A DNA stretch of 64,000 nucleotides, from contig NZ_LIHP01000004.1 in the NCBI RefSeq assembly GCF_001314605.1, positions 1 through 64,000 of the forward strand, read 5' to 3'. Numbering within the stretch: position 1 is the stretch's first letter; each line of letters begins with the position of its first letter. Below are positions 35,015 through 43,646 of the stretch, in pieces. The notes below the pieces were generated by a model. That model did not search any database. It saw nothing but the letters and a program-made list of their open reading frames with translations, and was not told where the DNA came from. Position numbers and translations under genes: made by a program. This stretch comes from Marinobacter sp. HL-58. Its GTDB lineage: Bacteria; Pseudomonadota; Gammaproteobacteria; Pseudomonadales; Oleiphilaceae.

Positions 35015-35854
35015 TTATGCAACCTGCCTGTCGTCTTCCATTTGTTCGCCATGCGGTTTTGCCGGCAAGTACCGCCCACCGTCCGTGATAAGCGACCAGA
35101 CATCCGGACGACGCTGCCTTATACCTTCAAGAAGTGAAGCTGCTTCAGTGAAGGCAGGGCGGCGGTGGCCGTGATACTCCATCAAGGGCCCCACATGATC
35201 GAATTCCACACCAAACCGCTTTAACAAGCGCAGTTGAGCGGGTTCCATAACGGCCATCCAATGGGTAATGCCGTGTTTGACCGACATCTGAAGTATGGCG
35301 GCAAACAGCCCCAGGCTGATATAGGGCAGGGCGCGCCTGCCAATTTCCGAATCGCTGTAATAGGCAGGCTCGCTGATGCCGGACACAGACCGTCCCTCAT
35401 TGAGTCGCCGCCGGAATTCCCGGCTCACGGCCATTCGGGATATTTCCGCAATCCGATCCCGGCGTGTGCCCGCAATGGCTTCCTGCGCTTGCTGGTCCAT
35501 TCGATGGATACACGGGCCCTCCATGGGGAAATCGGCCTGTTCCGGGTTATCGCCTGCCATCACGAGGCGAACAGCGGCAACGCTGTCGCCTGTCATCCTG
35601 TGTCGGATCAAGGCATGCGCAGATCTCGGGTCGTATGAATCGTGTTCCCGTTTGTCGGCAAAGCATCTGGGATCTTCGAAAGGTCGGTCAATGCAGTAAA
35701 CCTGGTAGCGAACCTCAAATACTTCATTGATCAACTCCGGAGAGTTCGCCAGCTGAACATTGAACACTGAATTGAAAATAGTACTTACGTCTTCCTGAGT
35801 TTGTTGATTTTTCTTATTAACGGTATCAGTTTGAAGAGCAAACCCTGTATGCAT
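35015..35854 (-). CDS. PEP-CTERM/exosortase system-associated acyltransferase, copy 1
   Basis: A 279-residue GNAT-fold protein of the PEP-CTERM-associated acyltransferase family, related to LuxI-type autoinducer synthases. Landmarks: EVRYQVYCIDRPFEDP near residue 48, REHDSYDPRSAHALIRHR, AVRLVMAG, IAEISRMAVSREFRRR, and PYISLGLFAAILQMSVKHGITHWMAVMEP. GAGGA precedes the ATG. It is about 70% alike by eye to the copy at 36216-37028. The product and acceptor are unknown; a signal molecule or a modified amino acid is possible. Confidence 0.88.
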   Translation of the reverse strand: MHTGFALQTDTVNKKNQQTQEDVSTIFNSVFNVQLANSPELINEVFEVRYQVYCIDRPFEDPRCFADKREHDSYDPRSAHALIRHRMTGDSVAAVRLVMAGDNPEQADFPMEGPCIHRMDQQAQEAIAGTRRDRIAEISRMAVSREFRRRLNEGRSVSGISEPAYYSDSEIGRRALPYISLGLFAAILQMSVKHGITHWMAVMEPAQLRLLKRFGVEFDHVGPLMEYHGHRRPAFTEAASLLEGIRQRRPDVWSLITDGGRYLPAKPHGEQMEDDRQVA

Positions 35855-36215
35855 CTGAAGGTCCTCATATTCCCGTTAAGGGAGCTGTTATGACGATAAT
35901 CCTTAATGAAAAAACACCATCTTGATATCCACTGACGGCGTACAACGGGGTATCGAGGTTACAGCTCATCAAACCTCGTAATGCTGGAGTAAATTCGCTG
36001 ACGGGTTGTTCACCAACAGCGAAAAGATTATAAGTGAGTCAGTGCCGGCAAAATATGTCGCAGCATTACGGCTTCGGCTATAAAGGTTATTAGGGAACTT
36101 ATTTGGTAACAGACAGTTGCAGCGAAATGGGAACAATATGGAGCAGGCTGTTAATTAAAATAAATTAACTTGGTTCGAATGGAACTTTTTGACGCAGGTA
36201 AAAGCCCGCTTTCCC
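35855..36215. other. Gap between the two acyltransferase genes
   Basis: About 360 bases with no credible gene. It must contain the promoter of copy 1, but I see no -24/-12 pair or TGTC-N8-TTACA element here, in contrast to the PEP-CTERM genes. A short palindrome ATTACGGCTTCGGCTAT at 36065-36081 looks like a decayed relative of the prp-region repeats. Confidence 0.4.
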
Positions 36216-37028
36216 TTAAGGAATATCCGGCCTTGCGGGTAGGTAGTGTCCGTCATCGGTAATAAGGGACCAGACATCGGGCCGGCGCTTCTCTATACGA
36301 TCAATCAAAGACGCCGCTTCAGTGAAAGCCGGGCGGCGAAGGCCGTGATACTCCAGCACCGGCCCCACGTGATCAAACTCCACACCAAACCGTTTTAACA
36401 GGCGTAGCTGGGCGGGCTCCATAACCGCCATCCAGTGAGTGATGTTGTGCCTTACCGACATCTGGAGAATAGCGGCGAAGAGCCCCAGGCTGATATAGGG
36501 TACGGCACGCTTACCTTTCTCCGCATCCTTATAGCAGGCAGTCTCGCTGACCCCGGAGACTGTATTCTGCTCATTAAGCCGCCGCCGGAATTCACGGCTG
36601 ACGGCCATCCTGGAGATTTCAGCGATCTGATCGCGGCGAGCGCCGGCAACCGCCTCACGTGCCCGCCGGCTCATCCGGTGCAGGCAAGGGGCTTCCATGG
36701 GAAAATCGGCCTGTTCCGGATGATTCCCGGCCATAACCAGTCGAACGGTCGCAACACTGTGGCCGGTTTTCCGATGCCGGATCAGGGCATGGGAGGACCG
36801 GGGGTCGTAGGAATCATGCTCCCTGTTATCGGGAAAGCAACTGGGGTTTTCGAAGGACCGGTCAATGCAGTAAACCTGGTACCTGACCTCGAACACCTCG
36901 TTGATTGCCTCCTGGGATGTCGCCATTTCAACCTGGAATACCGAGTTGAATATGGTACTGATGTCCTCGCGAGCCTGTTCGTTCTTTGAATTCCCTTTGC
37001 CTTGCTGGTAAGCGGAGCCGTTCTGCAT
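36216..37028 (-). CDS. PEP-CTERM/exosortase system-associated acyltransferase, copy 2
   Basis: A 270-residue paralogue of copy 1, with all the same blocks (EVRYQVYCIDRSFENP, REHDSYDPRSSHALIRHR, IAEISRMAVSREFRRR, PYISLGLFAAILQMSVRHNITHWMAVMEP). The variable parts are the N-terminus and the segment around NEQNTVSGVSETACYKD, which may select the acyl group. GAGGTG precedes the ATG, 9 bases after the stop of a flavin oxidase, so the two are one operon. Confidence 0.88.
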   Translation of the reverse strand: MQNGSAYQQGKGNSKNEQAREDISTIFNSVFQVEMATSQEAINEVFEVRYQVYCIDRSFENPSCFPDNREHDSYDPRSSHALIRHRKTGHSVATVRLVMAGNHPEQADFPMEAPCLHRMSRRAREAVAGARRDQIAEISRMAVSREFRRRLNEQNTVSGVSETACYKDAEKGKRAVPYISLGLFAAILQMSVRHNITHWMAVMEPAQLRLLKRFGVEFDHVGPVLEYHGLRRPAFTEAASLIDRIEKRRPDVWSLITDDGHYLPARPDIP

Positions 37029-37037
37029 GTCAGCACC

Positions 37038-38678
37038 TCATTCCCTTCCATTGAAAGATCTGGAAACGTAACGCCCGGGCGCCAGGATAAAATTGGGGTC
37101 AACTGCCGCTTTCAACTGGCTCGAAAGCCTGGTGAAAACTGAGTCACCTGTCGTCAGAATGCCCATGGCGTCGATATTGAGCCTGTAGGGCAGGAATCCC
37201 TCCTTCTGCCCCGCTTCGAACAGTGCGCGATAACATTCGTTGGCTCGCGCTGTCGCATCGGCATCCCCGCGATCAAAGAGCAGTGGAACGGTCGAGTCGA
37301 AGCAGCGATCATTGATTGTTGTCAGTGTTATTAACGGATTCACCCCGAATTGCGGGCAAATCCTTTCAATCATATCCACATAGCGGCGAACATCTTTTCC
37401 CCTTATGGGGACCAGTGGCGCGAACCAGATAAGCCCACAACCGTCCCGTGCGGGGTTTTTCGGTTTTCCCGGCGCTGGCAGGGTACCGGAGCGCCAGTAG
37501 GCCAGCGCCAGTGCAACATCATTCGGTGTGCCATGCATGATCTCAAGCGCACCCGAGAGCGTGTCCGCCATGCCGTTGACCCGTGTGGCGAGCTTTTCGG
37601 GCAGTACCCGGGCGAAGGTTCGTGCCATATTAATTCTTTGGCGGTTGATAAAGACCAGGCGGTCCGTTACCGGCCCGAGAAGCCGCCTCAAGGTGCGTCG
37701 GGCCGCCCGGGCGACCTCCCTCGAGGCATAGATCGCCCCGACTCCGCTCCAGGCAGGCACGCCATGGCTTCTGGCCAGTATTTCAACTTCCTCGGCGGGC
37801 AAGACTCCGTCTATGGCCTTATCTTCAGGAAACGGCGTCATCATCGAGAGCATGCGCTGGTTGTTAAGCAGATTAATGGCCACTACGGAACCGCCGAGCG
37901 CTCGCAGCACAGCCCTGACAGTGGGCACCAGAGCTTCCAGCCTGGCGTCGTCTTTTGTGGAGAAGAAGAATGCCGTCACGGTTTCGGGGGCGGGTGCAAG
38001 GGCGATGGTCATATTGACAACAACACCGAAGTTTCCCTGGCTGAAAAGCCCATCCAGATAAGGCCCCAGCCCCCATTTGAACAGCCCGTCCACTTCGGCG
38101 CCGCCAAGTTCACTCAGTGGCGTCCGGTAAAGGGTGCCGTCGGGTAATATTGCTTCTATCTTGGTTACGGCCGCAAAATGATCAGTAATCGGGGTGATGC
38201 CATAGCCCCGCTCAAGGGCATTGCCAAGAATACTGCAGGTGGGGCCGGCGCCGGTGACGGGAACAAGGTAATCGCCTTCGTGTTTATCAAGGAATTCCCG
38301 CAGGGCTCCCTGGGTTACTCCCGGCCCGACTGTGACAACCCCCAGTTCAGGGTCGAAATCGGAAATACTGTCGAGCTTGCGAAGATCAAGGATCACGCAG
38401 CCATCCTCAACCGGATTTGCACTGCCATAGCCCCAGTTATTACCGGTACTCACTGGATAAACCGCCACATTATGTCGCTGCGCAACCCGCAGAACCGCTG
38501 CCACCTGTTCCTGGTTTTCCGGGCGAAGCACGGCCGGTATTGAACGTTTTGCTCCGATGGTGGAGGCGCCAACACCTGTTTCTCCAGCCGCTACAACGCC
38601 GGACGCGCCCAGAATAGTCACCCATTCGGCAATTGCAGACTCGGTAGCGGTGTTGTTCACAGGTGTTTCCAGCGTCAT
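37038..38678 (-). CDS. VAO/PCMH-family FAD-linked oxidase
   Basis: A 546-residue flavoprotein. The FAD_binding_4 domain spans ~35-260: VAVYPVSTGNNWGYGSANP (pyrophosphate loop), VTVGPGVTQGALREFL and GAGPTCSILGNALERGYG. The C-terminal cap, ending PNFILAPGRYV, resembles vanillyl-alcohol oxidase and p-cresol methylhydroxylase. It is cytoplasmic by sequence (no signal peptide). It is upstream of and co-directional with acyltransferase copy 2, so it may oxidise a precursor or product of that enzyme. Substrate unknown. Confidence 0.85.
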   Translation of the reverse strand: MTLETPVNNTATESAIAEWVTILGASGVVAAGETGVGASTIGAKRSIPAVLRPENQEQVAAVLRVAQRHNVAVYPVSTGNNWGYGSANPVEDGCVILDLRKLDSISDFDPELGVVTVGPGVTQGALREFLDKHEGDYLVPVTGAGPTCSILGNALERGYGITPITDHFAAVTKIEAILPDGTLYRTPLSELGGAEVDGLFKWGLGPYLDGLFSQGNFGVVVNMTIALAPAPETVTAFFFSTKDDARLEALVPTVRAVLRALGGSVVAINLLNNQRMLSMMTPFPEDKAIDGVLPAEEVEILARSHGVPAWSGVGAIYASREVARAARRTLRRLLGPVTDRLVFINRQRINMARTFARVLPEKLATRVNGMADTLSGALEIMHGTPNDVALALAYWRSGTLPAPGKPKNPARDGCGLIWFAPLVPIRGKDVRRYVDMIERICPQFGVNPLITLTTINDRCFDSTVPLLFDRGDADATARANECYRALFEAGQKEGFLPYRLNIDAMGILTTGDSVFTRLSSQLKAAVDPNFILAPGRYVSRSFNGRE

Positions 38679-38900
38679 TCGAAGTAGCTCTGAATTAGTG
38701 ATAGAAGTGCGCGGCTAATTTTTAACCAATGTCATTCAGAGTATAGGTGAGATCTCGCCGACAAAGCTATGTTGCAGCAATGAATGCTGAGAACGATTGG
38801 TGATAAAAGAACGGTGTTGCAACAGTCTCCGTAAGCCTGTCAGTGTCAGATCTTCAGCTAAGCTTGAAGTAAAACGCACAGACCACCCGGAGTTCATACC

Positions 38901-40385
38901 ATGTCAGCAACATTCGATCTCAACGAACGTCCCGACTACGATCAGGTGATTCAGACCATTGCCGACTACACCCTGAATTACCGCATAAAAAGCAAAGAAG
39001 CCTGGAACACTGCCCGCAACTGCCTGATGGACACGCTTGGGTGTGGCCTGCTGGCCCTCCGGTTTCCCGAGTGCACCAAACACCTCGGCCCGCTCGTGGA
39101 AGGAACGGTAGTGCCCCACGGTGCAAGGGTGCCCGGCACATCGTTTCGACTGGATCCGGTAAAAGCCGCCTGGGACATCGGCTGCATCATACGCTGGCTG
39201 GATTACAACGATACCTGGCTGGCAGCTGAGTGGGGCCATCCGTCTGACAACCTGGGGGGTATTCTTGCGGTCGCGGACCACCTCTCCCAAAAGCGGGTGG
39301 CGGAAGGCAAGTCACCGCTTACCATGAAGGACGTGCTGGAAGCCATGATCATGGCCCATGAAATCCAGGGCGTACTGGCACTGGAGAACTCCTTCAACCG
39401 GGTAGGGCTGGATCATGTGGTGCTGGTCAAAGTGGCCTCCACAGCCGTCACGGCAAAACTCATGGGGGCAAACCGCGAGCAAATGCTTTCTGCCCTGTCT
39501 CACGCCTGGGTGGATGGCCAGTCTCTTCGTACTTATCGCCACGCACCCAATGCAGGGTCACGAAAGTCCTGGGCCGCAGGCGACGCCACCTCCCGGGCAG
39601 TCCGACTTGCAGACATCGCCATGCGAGGCGAAATGGGCGTCCCAAGCGCTCTGACGGCGCCCCAATGGGGCTTTTACGATGTGCTGTTCAGCAAAACCAA
39701 CAAAGACCAGAAACTCAAACCCGAAGACAAGCGTCAGTTTTCCTTACCCCAGGAATTCGGCTCCTACGTGATGGAGAACATCCTGTTCAAGATCTCCTTC
39801 CCGGCGGAGTTTCACGCCCAGACGGCGGCTGAAGCGGCAGTTACCTTGCATCCACAGGTTAAGGACCGGCTTGATGAGATCGACCGGATTGTCATCACCA
39901 CCCACGAATCCGCTATCCGTATTATCTCCAAGCAGGGCAAGCTGGCCAACGCGGCCGACAGGGACCACTGCCTGCAATACATGGCGGCGGTGCCCCTGAT
40001 CTTCGGTAGCCTGACAGCGGAGCACTACGAAGACAGCTTCCACGAAGCGAATCCGATTATCGAAAAGGTTCGGGAAAAAATGGAAGTTGTCGAAGATGAA
40101 CGGTATACCCGCGAATACCTGGAGGAAGACAAGCGCTCCATTGCCAACGCGATTCAGGTGTTCTTCAAAGACGGCACCAGCACGGACAACGTGGCGGTTG
40201 AATACCCGATTGGCCATCGTCGCCGCAGGAAGGAGGGCATTCCTCTGCTGGAGGACAAATTCCGCAATAACCTGGCAACACGGTTTCCGGGGCAGCGATG
40301 CGATCAGATATTCCAGCTTTGCAGGGAGCAGAAGGCACTGGAGAGTACGCCAGTTCAGGAGTTTGTCGCCCTTTTTGTAATATGA
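38901..40385 (+). CDS. prpD: MmgE/PrpD-family 2-methylcitrate dehydratase
   Basis: A 494-residue PrpD-family dehydratase: [50 protein letters not shown] and the [22 protein letters not shown] segment are conserved. CGGAG lies 8 bases before the ATG. It stands alone, 7 kb from the acnD-type prp operon, which makes it functionally redundant for propionate use. It may be an older or stand-by copy, or act on another substrate; family assignment is firm, the physiological role less so. Confidence 0.9.
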   Translation: MSATFDLNERPDYDQVIQTIADYTLNYRIKSKEAWNTARNCLMDTLGCGLLALRFPECTKHLGPLVEGTVVPHGARVPGTSFRLDPVKAAWDIGCIIRWLDYNDTWLAAEWGHPSDNLGGILAVADHLSQKRVAEGKSPLTMKDVLEAMIMAHEIQGVLALENSFNRVGLDHVVLVKVASTAVTAKLMGANREQMLSALSHAWVDGQSLRTYRHAPNAGSRKSWAAGDATSRAVRLADIAMRGEMGVPSALTAPQWGFYDVLFSKTNKDQKLKPEDKRQFSLPQEFGSYVMENILFKISFPAEFHAQTAAEAAVTLHPQVKDRLDEIDRIVITTHESAIRIISKQGKLANAADRDHCLQYMAAVPLIFGSLTAEHYEDSFHEANPIIEKVREKMEVVEDERYTREYLEEDKRSIANAIQVFFKDGTSTDNVAVEYPIGHRRRRKEGIPLLEDKFRNNLATRFPGQRCDQIFQLCREQKALESTPVQEFVALFVI

Positions 40386-40410
40386 AGGTGTTGCATGAAA
40401 GTTACAGGGG

Positions 40411-40427
40411 TGTCAGTTTAATTTACA
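40411..40427 (+). promoter_or_regulatory. Upstream element of PEP-CTERM gene 4
   Basis: TGTCAGTTTAATTTACA, a full match to TGTC-N8-TTACA, 51 bases before the -24 element. Confidence 0.7.
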
Positions 40428-40478
40428 CGTGGTTAAGCCTGGCGACATAAGTGCCTGTAATGTAGTAATAATTTATTG

Positions 40479-40494
40479 TGGCATGGGCCCTGCA
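40479..40494 (+). promoter_or_regulatory. Sigma-54 promoter of PEP-CTERM gene 4
   Basis: TGGCATGGGCCCTGCA, with GG-N10-GC spacing, 48 bases before ATG 40543. The -24 half is the same as in gene 1 (TGGCAT). Confidence 0.82.
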
Positions 40495-40542
40495 TTCAGT
40501 ACTCCGTGAAGTCGAATTACGTCAGGTAAACGGAGTACTGAT

Positions 40543-41283
40543 ATGAACAAGCTAACAACCATCATCGCAACCGGACTGCTTTTCGGTGCTACTTCTTTAA
40601 CCTCTGCGGCACCTATCCTTTCAATCAGCGACGAGGGAGAATCGGCAGCGGGCAATGCCGAGGGCAACTTCCTTGCCACACTGGACGGCGGCTTTCTTAC
40701 TGAAACCTTCGAAACGTTTGAAGAAGATGGAGTTGTCTACAATGCCCCGGGCGCACAAACGACCACCTTTACTTCCCCCCAGGGTGTCGGTTCTTTCACC
40801 AGCGTGACAGCCGGTTCCGGGGGCCTTTGTGACAGTGGCGGTTACAGCTGCGACGATGGCCTTGCTGTTCTCGATTCAGGCACCACGCCTTTCACCGGTC
40901 GTTATTCAGTATCCGGTGACAACTGGCTGGACAGCATGGATGCGGAACAAATGACGATCTCTCCCACCTCTGGTTATAACGCCATGGGCTTTTACATGAC
41001 GGACCCCAATGACTCAGGTGGTCGTTTCTCGATTGGCGGCGTGGATTTCGAATTCAAGGATATCTTCGGGTCTTCACTCGGTAACGGAAAGATTTTCTAC
41101 ATTTCACTGTTTGACGCGGCCGGCCTTGGTGATGTCTCCATCTTTTCCAATAACTCGGATGATGGCTATGGTCTGGATGACGTAACTGTTGGCAAAGTAG
41201 TGGTGCCGGAACCTGGCACCCTGGCACTTTTCGGCCTTGGACTGGTTGGGCTGTTGCTGGCCCGCAAGCGCAAGCAGCCATAA
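40543..41283 (+). CDS. PEP-CTERM sorting-domain protein 4
   Basis: A 246-residue secreted protein. A signal peptide (MNKLTTIIATGLLFGATSL..., cut near TSAAP) leads to a beta-rich body with a Cys pair (GLCDSGGYSCDD). The tail is VPEPGTLALFGLGLVGLL then ARKRKQP. CGGAG lies upstream of the ATG. It lies directly before the exopolysaccharide operon, in the same orientation, under its own sigma-54 promoter. Confidence 0.92.
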   Translation: MNKLTTIIATGLLFGATSLTSAAPILSISDEGESAAGNAEGNFLATLDGGFLTETFETFEEDGVVYNAPGAQTTTFTSPQGVGSFTSVTAGSGGLCDSGGYSCDDGLAVLDSGTTPFTGRYSVSGDNWLDSMDAEQMTISPTSGYNAMGFYMTDPNDSGGRFSIGGVDFEFKDIFGSSLGNGKIFYISLFDAAGLGDVSIFSNNSDDGYGLDDVTVGKVVVPEPGTLALFGLGLVGLLLARKRKQP

Positions 41284-41326
41284 TGTTGGATAGCGTGGGA
41301 TAGCTGGTAACCCTCGAGCTTCGGGT

Positions 41327-41363
41327 TGTCAGCTTTCTTTACATGCTGTCATGCTCTTTTACA
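41327..41363 (+). promoter_or_regulatory. Tandem TGTC-N8-TTACA elements before the exopolysaccharide operon
   Basis: TGTCAGCTTTCTTTACA at 41327-41343 and TGTCATGCTCTTTTACA at 41347-41363, in direct repeat 20 bases apart (two helical turns). They match the elements of the PEP-CTERM genes. I could not find a convincing -24/-12 pair between them and the gene start at 41473. Confidence 0.65.
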
Positions 41364-41472
41364 TAGCTGTCCATTGCAGTAACTGAGAATTGCAGTACAC
41401 TGCTGTTCACGTAACGCTGTATACAACGCACTGGATGCGTTTTTAATGTTGTGAGCAGCAAAAGGAGTTGAC

Positions 41473-42885
41473 GTGGCCCACGTCAGATTGTTCAGACACT
41501 ACATCCACCTTCCGTATGTCATCCTCGGCCTGATTGATTTTCTGGTGTTGGCGTGTGCCTTCGCTTTGGCCGTGTTTTTTCGTTACTTTGGTGATATTGC
41601 ATTCTTCCTTGAAAACCTGAAGTTCATGTTGCCATCAGCGGCAGTGTTCTCAGCAATCAACTTGCTCATAATGGTTGCTATCGGGGTTCATCAGTCCCGC
41701 CTGGAAGAGGGCATGTCCGGCATGATGCTCCGGACAATCATGGCACTGATTGTCAGCATTCCACTGTGCGGTTTTGCCTACCTGCTGGCGAACGAGTGGC
41801 TCTGGTATATCGGTTCCAGCAGCGTACTGACAACGGGCTCCGTATTCGGTTTTTTCCTGCTTGGAATCATCCGGTCAATTTTCTTTACGGTAGTGGGGAA
41901 GGAGTCCTTCAAGCGAAAAGTACTGGTGTTGGGTGCCGGCTTCCGTGCCAGACAGATTCACGAAGACCTCAGAACCCCTTTCAATCGCAAGGGGTTTATC
42001 CTGACCGGTTTCGTACCACTGCCGGACGAACCGGTTGAAATCAGCGAAGAGTACCTGCTGAACATCCCCACCACTCTCCAGCAATACATCATCAGGCATC
42101 CTGTACATGAAATTGTGGTAGCCGTGGATGACCGGCGTAAAGGCTTGCCAATGGAGGATTTGCTGGAATGCAAAATGGAGGGGGTGCGGATTATTGACGG
42201 GGCCAGCTTCTACGAGCGGGAATCCAGAAAAGTCGCCCTTGAGATGGTTACTCGTGGCTGGCTGGTTTTCTCAGACGGGTTCACGGTGTCTTCGGTTTTC
42301 GGTTTCGGTAAGCGTTCTCTGGATATCCTGTCGGCGTCTGTGTTGCTGGTGGCAGGCTTGCCGTTGATGATCCTGACCGCCATAGCCATCAAGATCGAGG
42401 ACGGCCTCAAAGCGCCGGTTTTCTACAGCCAGGAACGGGTAGGGCTTAACGGCAGTGTTTTCAAAGTTCATAAATTCCGGTCAATGAGAACCGACGCAGA
42501 AAAAGACGGCGCTGTCTGGGCCAGCCAGAACGACGCCAGGGTTACAAAAGTGGGGGCATTCATCCGCAAGGTCCGGATTGATGAATTACCACAAATTTTT
42601 AACGTACTGAACGGCACCATGGCCTTCGTCGGCCCACGTCCGGAGCGGCCTGTATTTGTGGAGCAGCTGTCAGAGAAGATTCCCTTCTACAGCGAGCGAC
42701 ACCGCGTTAAACCGGGTTTGACCGGCTGGGCCCAGCTCTGCTTTGCTTATGCAGATAATGAAGAGGATACCCGTGAAAAACTCCGGTACGACCTCTACTA
42801 CATCAAGAACCAAAGCCTGCTGCTCGACTTATTGATTATAATTCAGACAGTAGAAGTGGTATTGTTCAAGAAAGGATCAAGGTAG
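41473..42885 (+). CDS. PEP-CTERM/XrtA-associated undecaprenyl-phosphate sugar transferase
   Basis: A 470-residue polyisoprenyl-phosphate hexose-1-phosphate transferase that starts exopolysaccharide repeat-unit synthesis on the inner membrane. Four N-terminal membrane segments (~10-130), a CoA-binding-like middle domain (KRKVLVLGAGFRARQI), then a re-entrant helix and catalytic domain with YSQERVGLNG, KFRSMRTDAE, RKVRIDELPQIFNVLNG and VGPRPERP. GTG 41473 follows AAGGAG. It is the first gene of the operon. Confidence 0.93.
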   Translation: MAHVRLFRHYIHLPYVILGLIDFLVLACAFALAVFFRYFGDIAFFLENLKFMLPSAAVFSAINLLIMVAIGVHQSRLEEGMSGMMLRTIMALIVSIPLCGFAYLLANEWLWYIGSSSVLTTGSVFGFFLLGIIRSIFFTVVGKESFKRKVLVLGAGFRARQIHEDLRTPFNRKGFILTGFVPLPDEPVEISEEYLLNIPTTLQQYIIRHPVHEIVVAVDDRRKGLPMEDLLECKMEGVRIIDGASFYERESRKVALEMVTRGWLVFSDGFTVSSVFGFGKRSLDILSASVLLVAGLPLMILTAIAIKIEDGLKAPVFYSQERVGLNGSVFKVHKFRSMRTDAEKDGAVWASQNDARVTKVGAFIRKVRIDELPQIFNVLNGTMAFVGPRPERPVFVEQLSEKIPFYSERHRVKPGLTGWAQLCFAYADNEEDTREKLRYDLYYIKNQSLLLDLLIIIQTVEVVLFKKGSR

Positions 42886-42944
42886 TTTCGGGACCAGCTC
42901 TCCCCGAGACATGGAAACAGAAACGGAATCAGAGAGGAATGACA

Positions 42945-43589
42945 ATGTCATCGAAGTATTCACTCCGGGGGCTGCTTATGTCCCTGACGGCGGTAGCGTT
43001 TGTAACGGGTTGCGCCGGGCCGCAGTCATCTTCGCAGGAAGATATTAATGCAGCCCTCAATCTGCAAACCTCAACAAGCGTTGATGAGTATGTGCTTGGC
43101 CCCACCGATGAAATCCAGATTTCCGTCTGGCGTAATCAGGATCTCAGTATAAGCGTTCCCGTCCGCCCCGACGGCAGAGTCTCCATGCCCCTTATTGGCG
43201 ATATCCAGGCCACCGGAAAAACCCCGGAGCAGCTCTCAGACGAAATAGAAGAGGGACTGACAGACTTCATCCGGGAGCCGCAGGTAACCGTTGTTGTCAA
43301 ATCCATGGGTAGTCACGAATTCAGCGACCGCGTACGGGTAACAGGTGCCGTCAATGAGTCCATCTCTGTGCCTCACAGGTCCGGAATGACTGTACTTGAT
43401 ATGGTACTGAGTGCCGGCGGCGCTAACCCCTTTGCCAAGCTTAATGACTCCATGCTTTACCGCCTGGCGGACGACAAGGTGGTAGCTATTCCGGTTCGCC
43501 TCGACGACATCCTGAACAAGGGGGATGTGTCCACCAACTATCGTATGCGCCCCGGGGATATCCTGTCGGTGCCGGAACGGACATTCTAA
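42945..43589 (+). CDS. XrtA-associated polysaccharide export lipoprotein (Wza/EpsE-like)
   Basis: A 214-residue outer-membrane export protein. ATG 42945 is preferred over 42939 because GAGAGGA sits 7 bases before it. The signal peptide ends in a lipobox (FVTGC, Cys about 23), so it is a lipoprotein. The Poly_export motif YVLGPTDEIQISVWRNQDLS and following SLBB segments (GAVNESISVPHRSGMTVLDMV; RMRPGDILSVPER) are clear. It would form the secretion channel with the chain-length protein downstream. Confidence 0.92.
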   Translation: MSSKYSLRGLLMSLTAVAFVTGCAGPQSSSQEDINAALNLQTSTSVDEYVLGPTDEIQISVWRNQDLSISVPVRPDGRVSMPLIGDIQATGKTPEQLSDEIEEGLTDFIREPQVTVVVKSMGSHEFSDRVRVTGAVNESISVPHRSGMTVLDMVLSAGGANPFAKLNDSMLYRLADDKVVAIPVRLDDILNKGDVSTNYRMRPGDILSVPERTF

Positions 43590-43646
43590 TATCAGTTTTA
43601 ACCGCTGCTTGATAGAAACAGCGGAACCGGTTTATAGGTACGAAAA

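Noticed and set aside
36065..36081. Palindrome similar to the prp-region repeats
   Set aside because: Only the centre and part of one arm match; too decayed to call a copy.
38713..38728. Sigma-54-like sequence (TGGTTAAAAATTAGCC, minus) before the flavin oxidase gene
   Set aside because: Spacing fits, but the -24 half is poor (TGGTTA) and no TGTC-N8-TTACA element lies upstream.
41309..41327. Hairpin AACCC...GGGTT as terminator of PEP-CTERM gene 4
   Set aside because: The stem is only 5 bp and not followed by a T-run; it also overlaps the first upstream element.
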